Shown here in pieces: positions 17,789 to 29,294 of a DNA stretch of 64,000 nucleotides. Origin of the DNA: Gottfriedia acidiceleris (GTDB lineage Bacteria > Bacillota > Bacilli > Bacillales > Bacillaceae_G); assembly GCF_023115465.1 (NCBI RefSeq), contig NZ_CP096034.1, forward strand, positions 3,038,001 to 3,102,000, read 5' to 3'. A model generated the notes under the pieces. It did no database searches. It was given only the letters and a program-made list of their open reading frames with translations, and was not told the DNA's origin. Position 1 is the first letter of the stretch. Each line of letters starts with the position of its first letter. The translations under genes and the position numbers were made by a program.

Positions 17789-18909
17789 TCCTCATTAAAG
17801 TCGTCAGCGTAAGCATCGAAATCATCATTAGATACTGTTACTTCTTGCGCTGGTGATGTATAGTCAATACCAATTTTATCTGCATCAGACTGTGATTTAA
17901 TATCAATTTTCCAACCAGTTAAACGCGCAGCTAATCTAGCATTTTGACCTCTTTTTCCAATTGCAAGAGATAATTGGTGATCTGGTACTACTACTGTAGT
18001 TGCTTTTTCTTCTTCATTTACTAAAACTCTAATAACTTGAGATGGACTTAATGCATTTGCAACAAACTCAACTGGATCTGAAGACCAACGTACAATATCA
18101 ATTTTTTCACCTTTTAATTCATTAACAATTGATTGTACACGTTGACCTTTTTGACCTACACAAGCACCTACTGGATCTAAATCAGGGTTACTTGTATAAA
18201 CTGAAATCTTAGAACGGTCACCTGCTTCACGGGCAACTGAACGAATTTCTACAACACCATCATAAATTTCAGGTACTTCCGTTTCGAATAAACGCTTTAA
18301 TAATCCAGGGTGAGTACGTGATACAAAAATCTGTGGACCTTTTGATGTTTTTTCAACTTTTGTAACAAATACTTTAATGCGATCATGGATTCTGTATTTC
18401 TCAGTTGGAATTTGTTCTGTTACAGGAAGTACTGCTTCAATTTTACCTAAGTTAACATAAATTGCGCGTGAATCGATACGTTGAACTGTACCTGTCATCA
18501 TATCTTCTTGGCGGTCAATATACTCTGAATAAATTACACCGCGTTCTGCTTCACGAACTCTTTGTGTTACTACTTGTTTAGCAGTAGTTGCAGCAACTCG
18601 TCCAAAGTCTTTAGGGGTTACTTCTAATTCAATGATATCTCCTACCATAAAGTTTGGATTATGTTGTTGCGCTTCTTCAACTGTAATTTCTAAACGTGTA
18701 TCAAACACATTGCTTACTACTTCTTTTCTTGCAAAAACACGAATTGAACCATTATGTAGGTTAAAATCAACTCGAACATTTTGTGCTTGATTAAAATTAC
18801 GTTTATATGCTGAAATTAAAGCTGCTTCAATCGCTTCAATTACTACATCTTTACTAATTCCTTTTTCTCTTTCAATTATTTCTAATGCTGTTAATAACTC
18901 CGAACTCAT
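17785..18909 (-). CDS. nusA: Transcription termination/antitermination factor NusA
   Basis: NusA binds RNA polymerase and nascent RNA and stimulates pausing and intrinsic termination. The 374-residue protein shows the amino-terminal polymerase-binding domain (about 1-125), an S1 domain (about 130-200) and two KH domains (GACVGQKGQRVQSI about 246-259; LAIGKRGQNARLAARLTG about 315-332). The tail is short and acidic, as in Firmicutes. The gene is preceded by rimP at 17 bp. A terminator-like hairpin in the operon leader suggests feedback control by NusA, known in B. subtilis. Confidence 0.97.
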   Translation of the reverse strand: MSSELLTALEIIEREKGISKDVVIEAIEAALISAYKRNFNQAQNVRVDFNLHNGSIRVFARKEVVSNVFDTRLEITVEEAQQHNPNFMVGDIIELEVTPKDFGRVAATTAKQVVTQRVREAERGVIYSEYIDRQEDMMTGTVQRIDSRAIYVNLGKIEAVLPVTEQIPTEKYRIHDRIKVFVTKVEKTSKGPQIFVSRTHPGLLKRLFETEVPEIYDGVVEIRSVAREAGDRSKISVYTSNPDLDPVGACVGQKGQRVQSIVNELKGEKIDIVRWSSDPVEFVANALSPSQVIRVLVNEEEKATTVVVPDHQLSLAIGKRGQNARLAARLTGWKIDIKSQSDADKIGIDYTSPAQEVTVSNDDFDAYADDFNEE

Positions 18910-18926
18910 TAAATAGTACCCCCTAC

Positions 18927-19400
18927 TTAGAAAAACGTAACGGCAAGTCTTGCGCTTGCGATTTTTGGTGTTGGAATTGTAATCATTTTTTTTCTTGTTT
19001 TAATTGTTAATTCTAACTGAACTTCCTCTGACGTATAGGAAATTAATTTCCCTTCAAATTTCTTTTCGTCAAGGATTGGTTCATAAGTTTTAATGAAAAC
19101 TTGTTTTCCAATTGCTTTTATAAAATCTTGTTCTTTCTTTAAAGGACGCTCAGCACCTGGTGATGAAACATCTAAAAAATATAGGTTTTCAATTGGATCT
19201 TTTTCATCTAAGACTTCGCTTAGTCTTTCACTTACTGCAGCACATTGCTCCAAATCAATTCCAGACTCACTATCTATAAATACTCGAAGGAACCAGTCTT
19301 TTCCTTCTTTTACGTATTCTACATCAACTAACTCTAATCCTAGTTGTTCAATTATTGGTTGTGCTAATTCTGATACAACCTCTGTGACCTTCTTACTCAA
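18927..19400 (-). CDS. rimP: Ribosome maturation factor RimP
   Basis: RimP is needed for 30S subunit maturation. The family core is visible: [28 protein letters not shown], and [11 protein letters not shown] in the middle. I place the start at the TTG at 19398-19400, giving 157 residues (SKKVTEVV...), because AAGGAGG lies 7 nt before it and homologues start there. The frame extends six codons upstream through that ribosome-binding site, so the longer version is unlikely. It is the first gene of the nusA-infB operon. Confidence 0.93.
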   Translation of the reverse strand: MSKKVTEVVSELAQPIIEQLGLELVDVEYVKEGKDWFLRVFIDSESGIDLEQCAAVSERLSEVLDEKDPIENLYFLDVSSPGAERPLKKEQDFIKAIGKQVFIKTYEPILDEKKFEGKLISYTSEEVQLELTIKTRKKMITIPTPKIASARLAVTFF

Positions 19401-19425
19401 GAAGTATCCTCCTTCCAAACATTAC

Positions 19426-19457
19426 AAGATGAAAATTCCCTGCTATTTAGCAGGGAA
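19426..19457 (-). terminator. Leader terminator/attenuator upstream of rimP
   Basis: A perfect 9-bp stem (TTCCCTGCT/AGCAGGGAA) with a 4-nt loop is followed on the minus strand by TTTTCATCTT, only 26-36 bp before the rimP start. It is thus an intrinsic-like terminator with an imperfect U tract inside the operon leader. In B. subtilis, NusA is reported to limit its own operon by terminating in this leader; the structure here fits that. Confidence 0.65.
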
Positions 19458-19548
19458 ATTATCTTTAGTATTTCCAATTTACGCAATTATTGTAACTTAA
19501 AATTCAAGTTTCACACTACGTAAGAGATGAATTGGGTCATAAGGGTAA

Positions 19549-19580
19549 TAAGAAAGAGCAGGTTGCCCCTGCTCTTCAAG
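19549..19580 (-). terminator. Terminator after polC
   Basis: On the minus strand AAGAGCAGG and CCTGCTCTT form a 9-bp stem around GGCAA, followed by TCTTATT. It lies about 65 bp after the polC stop. Confidence 0.8.
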
Positions 19581-19642
19581 AAAAATCCCGTGCTAATTAC
19601 ATCTGTATCTACTATACCATAATTCCCAAGTTTTGCAAACTG

Positions 19643-22600
19643 TTAAAAGCCATCGAAAAGTGATAATTGGTTTTGATCAGGTAAGTTTTGTAAACAGCCT
19701 TGTTTATCTAAATACTCTAATACTGTTTTTGAAATTTTACTTCTTTGTTGTAAGTCTTCTTTCGAAAGGAATTCTCCGTCTTCTCTAGCCGTAACAATAT
19801 TTTTAGCTGCATTCGTGCCTAATCCAGGAATCGAATTAAACGGTGGAATTAATTTGTTTCCATTTACTAAAAATTCATCTGCACTTGATCGATATAAATC
19901 CATTTTTTCAAATGAATAACCTCTTTCACACATTTCCAATGCTAACTCTAGTACAGTCATTAAACTTCGCTCTTTTACTGATGCATCTAATCCTTTTATC
20001 GCAATTTCTTCAATTTTAGCTTTAATCGCACTTGGACCAGCAATCATCGCTTCAATATCAAAATCTTCAGCTCGTACTGTAAAATATGCAGCATAATAAA
20101 GAATTGGATGGTGAACTTTGAAATACGCAATTCGTACTGCCATTAAAACATATGCTGCAGCGTGGGCCTTCGGGAACATGTACTTAATTTTTTTACATGA
20201 ATCAATATACCAAGCAGGTACTTTTTTATTTCTCATTTCTTCTTCCCACTCTGCTGGTACGCCCTTACCTTTACGAACAGATTCCATTATTTTAAATGCT
20301 AAAGAAGGCTCTAATCCTTGATATATTAAATAAACCATGATGTCGTCACGACAACCAATTACTTCAGAAAGTGTACAAGTTCCACTATTAATTAATTCAG
20401 ATGCATTTCCTAACCATACATCTGTACCATGTGATAAACCAGATATTTGAACTAGTTCTGAGAAAGTAGATGGCTTTGTATCTTCTAACATTTGACGGAC
20501 GAATTTTGTTCCGAATTCAGGAATACCATAAGTACCTGTCTTACAGCCTATTTGTTCCTCTGTAACACCTAAAGGCTCTGGTCCAGCAAATATTTTCATA
20601 ACTTCAGGGTCATCAGTTGGAATCGTTTTTGGATCGATTCCACTTAAGTCTTGAAGCATACGGATAACAGTTGGATCATCGTGTCCAAGAATATCTAGTT
20701 TTAACAAATTATCATGGATTGAATGGAAATCAAAATGTGTCGTTTTCCATTCAGACTTTACATCATCAGCTGGGAATTGAATCGGTGAAAAATCATAAAT
20801 GTCCATATAATCTGGAACTACTATAATTCCCCCTGGATGTTGTCCAGTTGTTCTTTTTACACCTGTACATCCCATAGCTAATCGATCATATTCAGCACCA
20901 CGTAAATTTAGATTATGATCATTTGCATACCCTCTTACATAACCATACGCTGTCTTGTCAGCTACAGTACCGATTGTACCTGCACGATAGACATAGTCCT
21001 CACCAAAAAGTACTTTTGTATAATTGTGAGCTGTTGGTTGATATTCGCCGCTGAAATTCAAGTCGATGTCGGGAACCTTATCTCCTTTAAATCCAAGGAA
21101 GGTTTCGAAAGGAATATCATGCCCATCTTTTTTATATGCAGTACCACATTCTGGACAATCTTTGTTCGGTAAATCGAATCCAGAACCTACTGATCCATCA
21201 TTGAAAAACTCTGAGTGCTTACAATTTGGACAGACATAATGTGGTGGAAGTGGATTTACTTCCGTTATTTCTGTCATAGTCGCTACTAATGATGAACCTA
21301 CAGATCCCCTTGAACCTACTAGATACCCATCATCTAATGATTTTTTTACAAGTTTATGCGAAATCAAGTAAATTACGGCAAAACCATGTCCAATAATACT
21401 TTTTAATTCTTTTTCAAGACGGGCTTCTACGATTTCTGGTAATTGCTCTCCGTAAATAGATCTTGCCATTTGATAGCTCATATCACGAACTTCATCTTCA
21501 GCACCTTCAATTTTTGGAGTATATAAGTCATCCTTAATTGGCTTAATATCTTCAATTAAACTAGCAATTTTTTGAGTATTTGTAACGACTATTTCTTTTG
21601 CTTTTTCTTCTCCTAAAAATGAAAATGCAGATAGCATCTCATTAGTTGTTCTAAAATGAACATCTGGTAATCGATGTCGATTTAATGGATTTGCTCCACC
21701 TTGTGAACCAACTAAAATTTTCCGATAAATTTGATCTTCTTTTTGTAGGTGATGAACGTTACCAGTACCAACAACAATTTTTTCTACCTTTTCAGCCATT
21801 TTTACAAGCTTTGAAATAACTTCTCTTAAATGTTGTTCATTACGAACAATTTCTAATTCTACTAAATGTAAAAGTGTCTCTGGTGGCATTACTTCGATAT
21901 AATCATAAAACTCCATTAGCTTTTCTGCTTCTTCAGGAGATTTTTGAACACTTGCCTCAAAAACTTCACCTTTATCACATGCGGAGCCAACTAAAATTCC
22001 TTCGCGATGTTTCACTAATAATGATCTAGGAACTCTTGCAACTCGATGGTGATAATGGATATGAGAATATGAAACAATTTTAAACAAGTTTTTTAGTCCA
22101 GTTTCATTCGTAGCTAATAGAGTTGCATGTGATGGTCTTGCTCGTTTATATGCATCGCCTTTCCCCATGTTATTATTTAGCTCGTCATGATAATACATAT
22201 CCTGCTCTGCTGCATCTTTTAGCATCTTTAGGAGTAAGTAGCCAGTGGCCTCAGCATCGTAAATCGCTCTATGATGCTGTGTTAAGTTAATATCGAATTT
22301 TTTACAAAGTGTATTTAATCGAAAGTTTTTAAAATCTGGATACAAAGTTCTAGCTAGCTCAAGCGTATCAATTACACCGTTATTTGAAATACCAATTTCA
22401 TATTTTTTAAAGCCCATTTGAATAAAGCCCATATCAAATGAAGCATTATGAGCTACTAATATATCGTCACCCATCCACTCTTTAAACTCACGAAGTACCA
22501 CATCAACATTAGGGGCATCTCTTACCATTTCGTCAGTAATTCCCGTCAATTCAATCGTAGTTGCAGATAGTGGATGATGAGGATTTGCAAATCGTTCAAA

Positions 22601-23953
22601 TCGGTCAATGATTTCACCTTTATGAATCTTTACAGCAGCTAATTCGATGATCGTATCATAAACAGCAGAAAGACCTGTTGTCTCTACGTCAAATACAACA
22701 TAGGTTGCTTCCTCTAATGAAATATGAGATGGATTATATGCTGTTGGTACACCATCATTTACTAGATTTATTTCAACGCCATACAGTATTTTTACACCAT
22801 GTTTTTTACCTGCTCCAAATGCATCAGGGAAGGCTTGAACTACCGCATGATCTGTTATTGCAATGGCTTCATGTCCAAACTTACCTGCTTGTTTGACTAA
22901 ATCACCTGCTGAAACGACTGAATCCATTTGGCTCATATGTGTATGAGCATGTAACTCAATTCTACGTTCTCCTTCTGGAGCTTCATCCTTGCGTTCATCT
23001 GGCGTAATTTCATTTATATCATTTGCAATCATGACTAAATCACGTACAAATGTATCGTTTTGTACGGATCCTCTAACTTTTACCCACATACCCTTTTTAA
23101 TTTTATTTAACATTGGGATATCTTCTTTATCTCTAGAGAACATTTTAACTAGAATTGAGCTAGTGTAATCAGTTATTTTAAAGGTGATTAAGACACGGCC
23201 ACTCTTAAGTTCACGAATTTCAGAATCGAATACATATCCTTGAAGAACTACTCGTTTTTCTTCTTCAATGATTGACGAGATTGTATTAATTTCAGTTTCT
23301 TTAATATAATATCCAACAACAAGAGGACCTTGAGGCTCATCTCCTTCAGCTTCTTCAGCAGCCTCTTTCTTTTCTAATTCAACAAGTACTTCCATCGCTC
23401 GCTTGCGATCTTCTTCAGCTTTTTTTTCAAGAAACTCAGTTTTTTCTTCAACATTGTCTTTGATCGTATTCTCAAAAAACAACTTTGGAAAACCTACTTT
23501 TTGATATAAATCTTGCAGCTGAGGAACATATCGATTTGTAAAAGCATTTTCTTCAATTAGACTATTTAAATGGACCATTACTTTATTATTTTCAACTGAA
23601 GGTAGAGCAGATTCAATATGCTGTAATATAGGGGATTTCGATTCAACAGATTGAATCATAAATGACCAATAATCAATTACTTTTTGTTCTTCTATTTTTG
23701 GATTTTCTGTATTAATAACGACGGATACATCTGCTATATGTTTAAAAGTTCTTAATAAACTTGTTACAAATACTTGAAATGTTGCAAAAGGTAATACATT
23801 ATCTATTTTAAACGTAAACTGCCATTTTTTTTCGCTTTTATTTACTTCAAGATTTACGATTTCCCCATTTTTAAAGTACAGATCTCGCATATCTTCCGGA
23901 AATTGAAGCTGCTCTAATAATAGCTGAAACCGCTCCTGACGTGTTTGTCCCAT
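19643..23953 (-). CDS. polC: DNA polymerase III alpha subunit, PolC type
   Basis: PolC is the main replicative DNA polymerase of low-GC Gram-positive bacteria, with built-in proofreading. In the 1436-residue protein an OB-fold domain (about 225-315) precedes the PHP motif [10 protein letters not shown] (about 334). The DnaQ-like exonuclease begins near [10 protein letters not shown] (about 420), inserted in the PHP domain as is typical of PolC. The palm region has [10 protein letters not shown], with catalytic aspartates. A zinc-binding segment includes [10 protein letters not shown] and CPECGTAY. The protein ends in NQLSLFDGF, with the QLSLF clamp-binding peptide. The gene follows proS and has its own terminator. 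Confidence 0.98.
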   Translation of the reverse strand: MGQTRQERFQLLLEQLQFPEDMRDLYFKNGEIVNLEVNKSEKKWQFTFKIDNVLPFATFQVFVTSLLRTFKHIADVSVVINTENPKIEEQKVIDYWSFMIQSVESKSPILQHIESALPSVENNKVMVHLNSLIEENAFTNRYVPQLQDLYQKVGFPKLFFENTIKDNVEEKTEFLEKKAEEDRKRAMEVLVELEKKEAAEEAEGDEPQGPLVVGYYIKETEINTISSIIEEEKRVVLQGYVFDSEIRELKSGRVLITFKITDYTSSILVKMFSRDKEDIPMLNKIKKGMWVKVRGSVQNDTFVRDLVMIANDINEITPDERKDEAPEGERRIELHAHTHMSQMDSVVSAGDLVKQAGKFGHEAIAITDHAVVQAFPDAFGAGKKHGVKILYGVEINLVNDGVPTAYNPSHISLEEATYVVFDVETTGLSAVYDTIIELAAVKIHKGEIIDRFERFANPHHPLSATTIELTGITDEMVRDAPNVDVVLREFKEWMGDDILVAHNASFDMGFIQMGFKKYEIGISNNGVIDTLELARTLYPDFKNFRLNTLCKKFDINLTQHHRAIYDAEATGYLLLKMLKDAAEQDMYYHDELNNNMGKGDAYKRARPSHATLLATNETGLKNLFKIVSYSHIHYHHRVARVPRSLLVKHREGILVGSACDKGEVFEASVQKSPEEAEKLMEFYDYIEVMPPETLLHLVELEIVRNEQHLREVISKLVKMAEKVEKIVVGTGNVHHLQKEDQIYRKILVGSQGGANPLNRHRLPDVHFRTTNEMLSAFSFLGEEKAKEIVVTNTQKIASLIEDIKPIKDDLYTPKIEGAEDEVRDMSYQMARSIYGEQLPEIVEARLEKELKSIIGHGFAVIYLISHKLVKKSLDDGYLVGSRGSVGSSLVATMTEITEVNPLPPHYVCPNCKHSEFFNDGSVGSGFDLPNKDCPECGTAYKKDGHDIPFETFLGFKGDKVPDIDLNFSGEYQPTAHNYTKVLFGEDYVYRAGTIGTVADKTAYGYVRGYANDHNLNLRGAEYDRLAMGCTGVKRTTGQHPGGIIVVPDYMDIYDFSPIQFPADDVKSEWKTTHFDFHSIHDNLLKLDILGHDDPTVIRMLQDLSGIDPKTIPTDDPEVMKIFAGPEPLGVTEEQIGCKTGTYGIPEFGTKFVRQMLEDTKPSTFSELVQISGLSHGTDVWLGNASELINSGTCTLSEVIGCRDDIMVYLIYQGLEPSLAFKIMESVRKGKGVPAEWEEEMRNKKVPAWYIDSCKKIKYMFPKAHAAAYVLMAVRIAYFKVHHPILYYAAYFTVRAEDFDIEAMIAGPSAIKAKIEEIAIKGLDASVKERSLMTVLELALEMCERGYSFEKMDLYRSSADEFLVNGNKLIPPFNSIPGLGTNAAKNIVTAREDGEFLSKEDLQQRSKISKTVLEYLDKQGCLQNLPDQNQLSLFDGF

Positions 23954-24003
23954 TTTCTCACCAACCTTATTATCTAAATTGCATTATATGTGTAAAAAAA
24001 TCG

Positions 24004-24032
24004 AAAGTACCTCTAAATGTCAGAGGTACTTT
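24004..24032 (-). terminator. Terminator after proS
   Basis: On the minus strand AAAGTACCTCT pairs perfectly with AGAGGTACTTT around a 7-nt loop; CGA and seven T residues follow. It sits between proS and polC. Confidence 0.88.
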
Positions 24033-24076
24033 TTATTTGTGTGCGATTCCCGTTAGGTGTCGCTTCCACATTTATT

Positions 24077-25774
24077 TTATTTTAACATATTTATTTCATT
24101 CACAAGGTTAGAAATTTCTACTTCTTTACTAACTTGTCCATCTCTTGTTTTAAGTTCTACAATTCCTTCTGCAGCCTTTTTACCAACAACTACTCTTACA
24201 GGAATTCCGAAAAGATCAGCGTCTGCAAATTTTACACCTACCCGTTCATTTCGGTCATCTAATAATACATCTTGTCCAATCTCTTTTAGTGTTTTATAAA
24301 TATCGTCTGCTAAATTTACTTGCTCTTCATTCTTTGTATTTACAGTAATAACATGTACATCAAAAGGAGCTAGGTTTTTAGGCCAAACAATACCTTTCTC
24401 GTCATTGTATTGCTCTACAATTGCAGCTAATGTACGAGATACCCCAATTCCATAGCATCCCATAATGATTGGATTCGATTTCCCATTCTCATCAAGGAAT
24501 GTTGCATTCATAGACTCAGAATATTTTGTACCTAATTTAAATACATGACCTACTTCAATACCTTTTGCGAATGAAATAGTTCCTTTACCGTCTGGTGATA
24601 AGTCACCTTCTTGAATAAATCTTAAGTCTACGAAGTCTTTTACATCATAGTCTCTATTTACAGTTACGTTAATGTAGTGATAGCCTTCCTCATTTGCTCC
24701 ACAGCAACCATTTACAATACCTTTAATTGCATTATCTGCTAATACTAATAAATCAGATTTTACGCCAATTGGACCTAATGATCCGATTTCACAGTTCATT
24801 AGTTCTTTTACTTCTTCTTTAGAAGCAAGCTCTACTGAATGTGCACCTAAATAGTTCTTTAATTTAATATCGTTGATTTCGTGGTCACCACGAGCAAGCA
24901 CTAATACAAAATTTTCATCTGCTTTGAAAATAATTGATTTAATGCTTTTTTCAATCGGTAAGTTTAAGAATTCAATTACTTCATCGATTGTTTTTTGATT
25001 TGGCGTTTCTACTTTTTGAACTTCTTCTAATTTCTCATCAGATGGTTCGTATTTTGCCACAACTGGTGCCATTTCAATATTTGCTGCATAGCTAGATTCA
25101 TTTGAAAATGCAATTGTATCTTCACCAATGTCAGATAACACCATGAATTCATGCGTATCTTTTCCACCCATCGCTCCTGAATCAGCAACAACCGCTCTGA
25201 AATTTAATCCACAACGAGTAAATACGTTGCTATAAGCCGTAAATAAACGATCATATACTTCATCCAAGCTTTCTTGTGATGCATGGAAAGAATAAGCATC
25301 TTTCATTAAAAATTCACGCCCGCGAAGTAGTCCAAAACGAGGACGTTTTTCATCACGGAATTTTGATTGTACTTGGTAAAGTGTAATCGGTAATTTTTTA
25401 TATGATTTTAATTCATCACGAATAATGGAAGTAACAACTTCTTCATGTGTTGCTCCTAATGCAAATCCTCTACCGTGACGATCCCTTAAACGCATTAGTT
25501 CTGGACCAAAATTATCCCAACGACCTGATTCTTCCCATAATTCTTGGGCTTGCATTGATGGCATTAACATTTCCATCGCACCAGCATTATTCATTTCTTC
25601 TCGAACGATATTTGCGACTTTTTGAAGCACTTTATTGCCTAAAGGTAAAAAACTATATATACCAGATGCATTTTGTCTAATAAAACCTGCTCTTAATAAT
25701 AATTGATGGCTTTTTATATCTGCATCTGAAGGTACTTCACGAAGAGTTGGACTATATACGATACTTTGTTTCAA
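24077..25774 (-). CDS. proS: Prolyl-tRNA synthetase
   Basis: A class II synthetase that charges tRNA-Pro. At 565 residues it is the bacterial type with an insertion editing domain between motifs 2 and 3 (about 230-390, including [20 protein letters not shown]). Motif 2 is around [20 protein letters not shown] and motif 3 around [13 protein letters not shown]. The carboxy-terminal anticodon-binding domain covers about 475-565. The ATG at 25774 follows AGGTGAAT. A long palindrome separates it from rseP, so it may be partly independent of the upstream genes. Confidence 0.97.
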   Translation of the reverse strand: MKQSIVYSPTLREVPSDADIKSHQLLLRAGFIRQNASGIYSFLPLGNKVLQKVANIVREEMNNAGAMEMLMPSMQAQELWEESGRWDNFGPELMRLRDRHGRGFALGATHEEVVTSIIRDELKSYKKLPITLYQVQSKFRDEKRPRFGLLRGREFLMKDAYSFHASQESLDEVYDRLFTAYSNVFTRCGLNFRAVVADSGAMGGKDTHEFMVLSDIGEDTIAFSNESSYAANIEMAPVVAKYEPSDEKLEEVQKVETPNQKTIDEVIEFLNLPIEKSIKSIIFKADENFVLVLARGDHEINDIKLKNYLGAHSVELASKEEVKELMNCEIGSLGPIGVKSDLLVLADNAIKGIVNGCCGANEEGYHYINVTVNRDYDVKDFVDLRFIQEGDLSPDGKGTISFAKGIEVGHVFKLGTKYSESMNATFLDENGKSNPIIMGCYGIGVSRTLAAIVEQYNDEKGIVWPKNLAPFDVHVITVNTKNEEQVNLADDIYKTLKEIGQDVLLDDRNERVGVKFADADLFGIPVRVVVGKKAAEGIVELKTRDGQVSKEVEISNLVNEINMLK

Positions 25775-25901
25775 AAGGATTCACCTCATATTTTTCTTTT
25801 ATTCTTTTTAATAAATTTTTAAAAAAATAGATTTAGGAATTGTTTTAAAAGCTAGATGTAGCAATACAAACAACAATTTCAAAAAAAGCACTTAGCAAGA
25901 T

Positions 25902-25987
25902 AAGAATCCGCTCCCACTTAAAACGGGCTAATTGACAAACAATATGTCACTAAGCCCGTTTTATAAGCAAGTAAGTCGCGGATTCTT
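25902..25987. repeat. Nested palindrome between rseP and proS
   Basis: A perfect 10-bp outer inverted repeat (AAGAATCCGC at 25902-25911 with GCGGATTCTT at 25978-25987) encloses a second one of 17 bp with two mismatches (25920-25936 with 25946-25962, arms AAAACGGGC). A T7 run lies about 20 nt beyond the outer stem on the minus strand. It could be a small mobile repeat or a regulatory RNA ahead of proS. It does not match the T-box features I know (no AGGGTGGNACCGCG-type sequence). Confidence 0.65.
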
Positions 25988-26033
25988 TAACTCAAAATAC
26001 ATGAAATTACACGATTAAATTAAACAGAGCTTT

Positions 26034-27290
26034 TTATAAGAAAAATCTTTTAATATCATTCCAAGTTACGATGATCATTAATAACATTAATAGCGCAAAT
26101 CCAATAAAGTGAACGACACCTTCTTTTTGGCGATCTATTGGACGACCTCTTAATGCTTCTATTGCAAAAAATGTTAGTCTTCCTCCATCAAGAGCTGGTA
26201 ATGGTAATAAATTCATAATACCAAGATTGATACTTAAAAACGCTGCCCACTTCATTAAGTAGAAAATACCTGATTGTGCAGCTTGATCTGTTACCTGATA
26301 AATACCAACTGGACCCGAAAGATTATTAATTGAGAATTGACCAGATACTAAATGACCAACTGCTAAAACAATTTCTTTTGTCCATCCAATTGTTTCAGTT
26401 ATACCATATTTAACCGAAGAAAAAACATTCTTTTCTACAGGTGCATATACACCGATTAATCCATTAACTTTATGATCGATTTCTTCTGATTTAGGAGTGA
26501 TTGGAATCGAAATAACTTTGTCATTTCTTTTCACTTTAAATAATAATTCTTTACTTGGGCTTTCTCTTACAATTTTAACTACTTCTGCCCATTTTGAAAC
26601 TTCTTTATGATCAATTGATAAAACAATGTCGCCTTCTTTTAGACCAGCAGCTTGTGCTGGACCTTTCGGAAGTAATTCACCAATTTTAGCATCATTTACT
26701 GGAGTACCTTGAAGTAATCCCAAAAGGATAAAAATGACTAAAGCTAGAACAAAATTCATCATTGGACCTGCAAAAATGGCAATCGCTCTTTTTCCTACTG
26801 ATTTACTATTAAATTGTCGGTTATATGGAGCAATCTGGTGCCCTTGTCCTTCACTATAAATGAACGCTTTTTCATTTACATTGAATTTTGATACACCTTC
26901 AGTTCCTTCCTCAATACCAATGATTTCTAACTTATGTTCTAAATCTATTGAATCAACTTCAACAAAACGAAGATCTTGGAAACGATCAAACTGATCAACT
27001 ACAATCTTAGTAACTTCCCCGATTGAGTTAAATTGTAAACCGATATGTGATCCAGGCTTTACTTGTACCATTTCTGGATCTTCTCCAGCGTAACGAACAT
27101 AACCACCAAGCGGCAACAATCTTATTGTATATGTAGTTTCATTTCGATAAAATGAGAAAACCTTTGGACCAAATCCAATCGCAAATTCTCTACATAATAT
27201 ACCAGCACGTTTTGCAAAATATAGATGTCCTAGTTCATGAAAAAATACAAGTGCGCCAAAAATTACAACAAACGCTATAACTGTATTCAT
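26034..27290 (-). CDS. rseP: Site-2 membrane zinc protease RseP/RasP
   Basis: An intramembrane metalloprotease that cuts anti-sigma factors and other membrane peptides (RasP in B. subtilis). The 418-residue protein has HELGH at residues 18-22 in the first membrane segment. A PDZ domain follows (about 205-290, AGLKEGDIVLSIDHKEV), and NLLPLPALDGG in a late membrane segment supplies the third zinc ligand. Membrane segments are visible at about 5-25, 175-195, 340-360 and 395-415. It sits after dxr and before proS, as in B. subtilis. Confidence 0.96.
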   Translation of the reverse strand: MNTVIAFVVIFGALVFFHELGHLYFAKRAGILCREFAIGFGPKVFSFYRNETTYTIRLLPLGGYVRYAGEDPEMVQVKPGSHIGLQFNSIGEVTKIVVDQFDRFQDLRFVEVDSIDLEHKLEIIGIEEGTEGVSKFNVNEKAFIYSEGQGHQIAPYNRQFNSKSVGKRAIAIFAGPMMNFVLALVIFILLGLLQGTPVNDAKIGELLPKGPAQAAGLKEGDIVLSIDHKEVSKWAEVVKIVRESPSKELLFKVKRNDKVISIPITPKSEEIDHKVNGLIGVYAPVEKNVFSSVKYGITETIGWTKEIVLAVGHLVSGQFSINNLSGPVGIYQVTDQAAQSGIFYLMKWAAFLSINLGIMNLLPLPALDGGRLTFFAIEALRGRPIDRQKEGVVHFIGFALLMLLMIIVTWNDIKRFFL

Positions 27291-27303
27291 CTAATTACCA
27301 CCC

Positions 27304-28461
27304 TTACTTTATTAGTGATGAAACGAATTGTCTTGTTTGTTCATCAATGTTACGAATTGCTTCTAATGAAGGTTTACTTATTACATTGTGTTTTTCAAGA
27401 GCGTTTTCTATTAAATTCTCAATTTGTAAGAATGATATTTTATTCTGGAGAAAAGCAGCTACCGCTTCCTCATTTGCTGCATTTAATACAGTTGGTAAAC
27501 TACCGCCGACTTTTCCTGCTTGATAAGCATAATCCAGACATTTAAACCTGTTAAAATCCATTTCTTGGAAATGAAGTGTCCCAAATTTAATTAAATCTAA
27601 TGGTGTATGATTATTAATTGGTTTCCTTGAAGGATAGTTTAATGCATAGGCGATCGGTACTCTCATATCAGGTGTTCCTAATTGTGCCATTACACTTCCG
27701 TCATCGAATTCAATCATAGAGTGAATAACACTTTCTCTATGAAGTACTACATCAATTTTTTCATATGGCATATTAAATAGCCAATGCGCTTCAATCACTT
27801 CTAATCCTTTATTCATCATTGTAGCTGAATCAATTGTAATCTTTGCGCCCATTGACCAATTTGGATGATTTAGTGCATCTTCAATTGTAACATCCTTTAA
27901 TTGATCTCTTGTTTTATCTCTAAAGCTACCACCTGAAGCCGTGATGATTAATTTATGTATTTCATTAGGGTTTTCACCATTTAAACATTGATAGATTGCT
28001 GAATGCTCACTATCTACAGGTAAAATTAAGACACCATATTTTTCTGCTTCAGCCATTACAATATGACCTGCTGTTACTAATGTCTCTTTATTCGCAAGTG
28101 CGATTGTTTTACCATATTGGATTGCTTTCATAGTTGGAACTAAACCTACACTTCCAACAACAGCGTTAACAAGTATTGTACTGTCTTCATGGACAGCAAC
28201 TTCAATAAGGCCTTCTTCACCATATAAAACTTTAGTTTTCGAGGGGATACCGAAGCTCGTCAGTTTTTCAGCCTCTTCTTTACCTGCAACTGAAACTAGT
28301 TTTGGTTTAAATTCTAAAATGATCTTATATAATTCATCAATATTTCTCCCAGCTGAACACGCGACTAATTCAAAATCATTTGATTGATTTCTAATAATAT
28401 CGAGTGTTTGTATACCGATTGAACCAGTTGCTCCAAGTAAGCTGATTTTCTTCATTTTCAT
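27304..28461 (-). CDS. dxr: 1-deoxy-D-xylulose 5-phosphate reductoisomerase
   Basis: Dxr makes 2-C-methyl-D-erythritol 4-phosphate, the committed step of the MEP isoprenoid pathway. The NADPH-binding loop is LLGATGSIG near the start. The metal- and substrate-binding sections are [21 protein letters not shown] and [19 protein letters not shown] choose the ATG at 28459-28461, 4 nt after AAGGAG; a second ATG two codons on (28455) is equally plausible. The frame is open six codons upstream, without support. It works with uppS and cdsA nearby to supply undecaprenyl phosphate and lipids. Confidence 0.95.
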   Translation of the reverse strand: MKMKKISLLGATGSIGIQTLDIIRNQSNDFELVACSAGRNIDELYKIILEFKPKLVSVAGKEEAEKLTSFGIPSKTKVLYGEEGLIEVAVHEDSTILVNAVVGSVGLVPTMKAIQYGKTIALANKETLVTAGHIVMAEAEKYGVLILPVDSEHSAIYQCLNGENPNEIHKLIITASGGSFRDKTRDQLKDVTIEDALNHPNWSMGAKITIDSATMMNKGLEVIEAHWLFNMPYEKIDVVLHRESVIHSMIEFDDGSVMAQLGTPDMRVPIAYALNYPSRKPINNHTPLDLIKFGTLHFQEMDFNRFKCLDYAYQAGKVGGSLPTVLNAANEEAVAAFLQNKISFLQIENLIENALEKHNVISKPSLEAIRNIDEQTRQFVSSLIK

Positions 28462-28488
28462 ATGTCTCCTTAAATACAAAAACTAATA

Positions 28489-29277
28489 CTATAACGTAAA
28501 TAGTAAATAGACGATTGGCAATGTGAAAATGATACTATCAAATCTGTCTAAAATCCCACCATGACCAGGTAATAAATTCCCTGAGTCTTTAACACCGTAG
28601 TATCTTTTATATGCAGATTGTACGAGATCACCTAATTGACCAAAAATCGAAACAAGTACAGCAACTAATACTAAATATAGTATTGAATGATTTAAAGTTA
28701 ACATAATCGATAAAATTACTGCAACTACAACAGCACAAATAATTCCACCTATCGAACCTTCAATCGTTTTATTAGGACTAATATCTGGCCAAAGTTTAGT
28801 TTTACCTGTGGCTTTCCCAATAAAATATGCACCTGAATCAGTTGCCCAAATTACGAATAATGGGAAGAAGAAGTATGAAATACCCATATTTCTCATCTCG
28901 TACATATAATGAAATCCGAATCCTACATATAAACTGCTTAGTACTACAAAAGAAGCATCTTCAAAAGTAAATGTATTCTTTGTAATTACCGTATATGATA
29001 AAAGTAATAGGATTAGTACAATTGAAATTTCTGTTTTACCGATTTCTACAGGAAAAATCTTATCCGATAAACTATTTGGTGTAATTGCAACCCATGTTAA
29101 GATTAATCCAAGTACTGTTTGTGCACTAAATAAATTAAACTTTTTCATTCTTATCAATTCAAAATAACCGATTGTGCCAAGTGCAAATACAAGTAATCCA
29201 AACGGCCATTTACCAAATATTACCAACCCTAGAAATAAAGCTCCAGCTATAACTCCTGTTATAATACGCTGTTTCAA
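28489..29277 (-). CDS. cdsA: Phosphatidate cytidylyltransferase
   Basis: CdsA makes CDP-diacylglycerol, the precursor of all membrane phospholipids. The 262-residue protein has about seven hydrophobic segments. The carboxy-terminal signature starts at KLWPDISPNKTIEGSIGG and continues SIFGQLGDLVQSAYKR and KDSGNLLPGHGGILDRFDS, with the metal-binding aspartates. The length is normal. It lies 10 bp upstream of the dxr frame and 17 bp after uppS, so the three are probably co-transcribed. Confidence 0.96.
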   Translation of the reverse strand: MKQRIITGVIAGALFLGLVIFGKWPFGLLVFALGTIGYFELIRMKKFNLFSAQTVLGLILTWVAITPNSLSDKIFPVEIGKTEISIVLILLLLSYTVITKNTFTFEDASFVVLSSLYVGFGFHYMYEMRNMGISYFFFPLFVIWATDSGAYFIGKATGKTKLWPDISPNKTIEGSIGGIICAVVVAVILSIMLTLNHSILYLVLVAVLVSIFGQLGDLVQSAYKRYYGVKDSGNLLPGHGGILDRFDSIIFTLPIVYLLFTL

Positions 29278-29294
29278 GTTCGTTCACCGCTTTC

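Noticed and set aside
25774-26033. T-box riboswitch ahead of proS
   Set aside because: The palindrome is strong, but the T-box sequence and a specifier loop are not visible, and proS in Bacillus is not usually T-box controlled at this locus.
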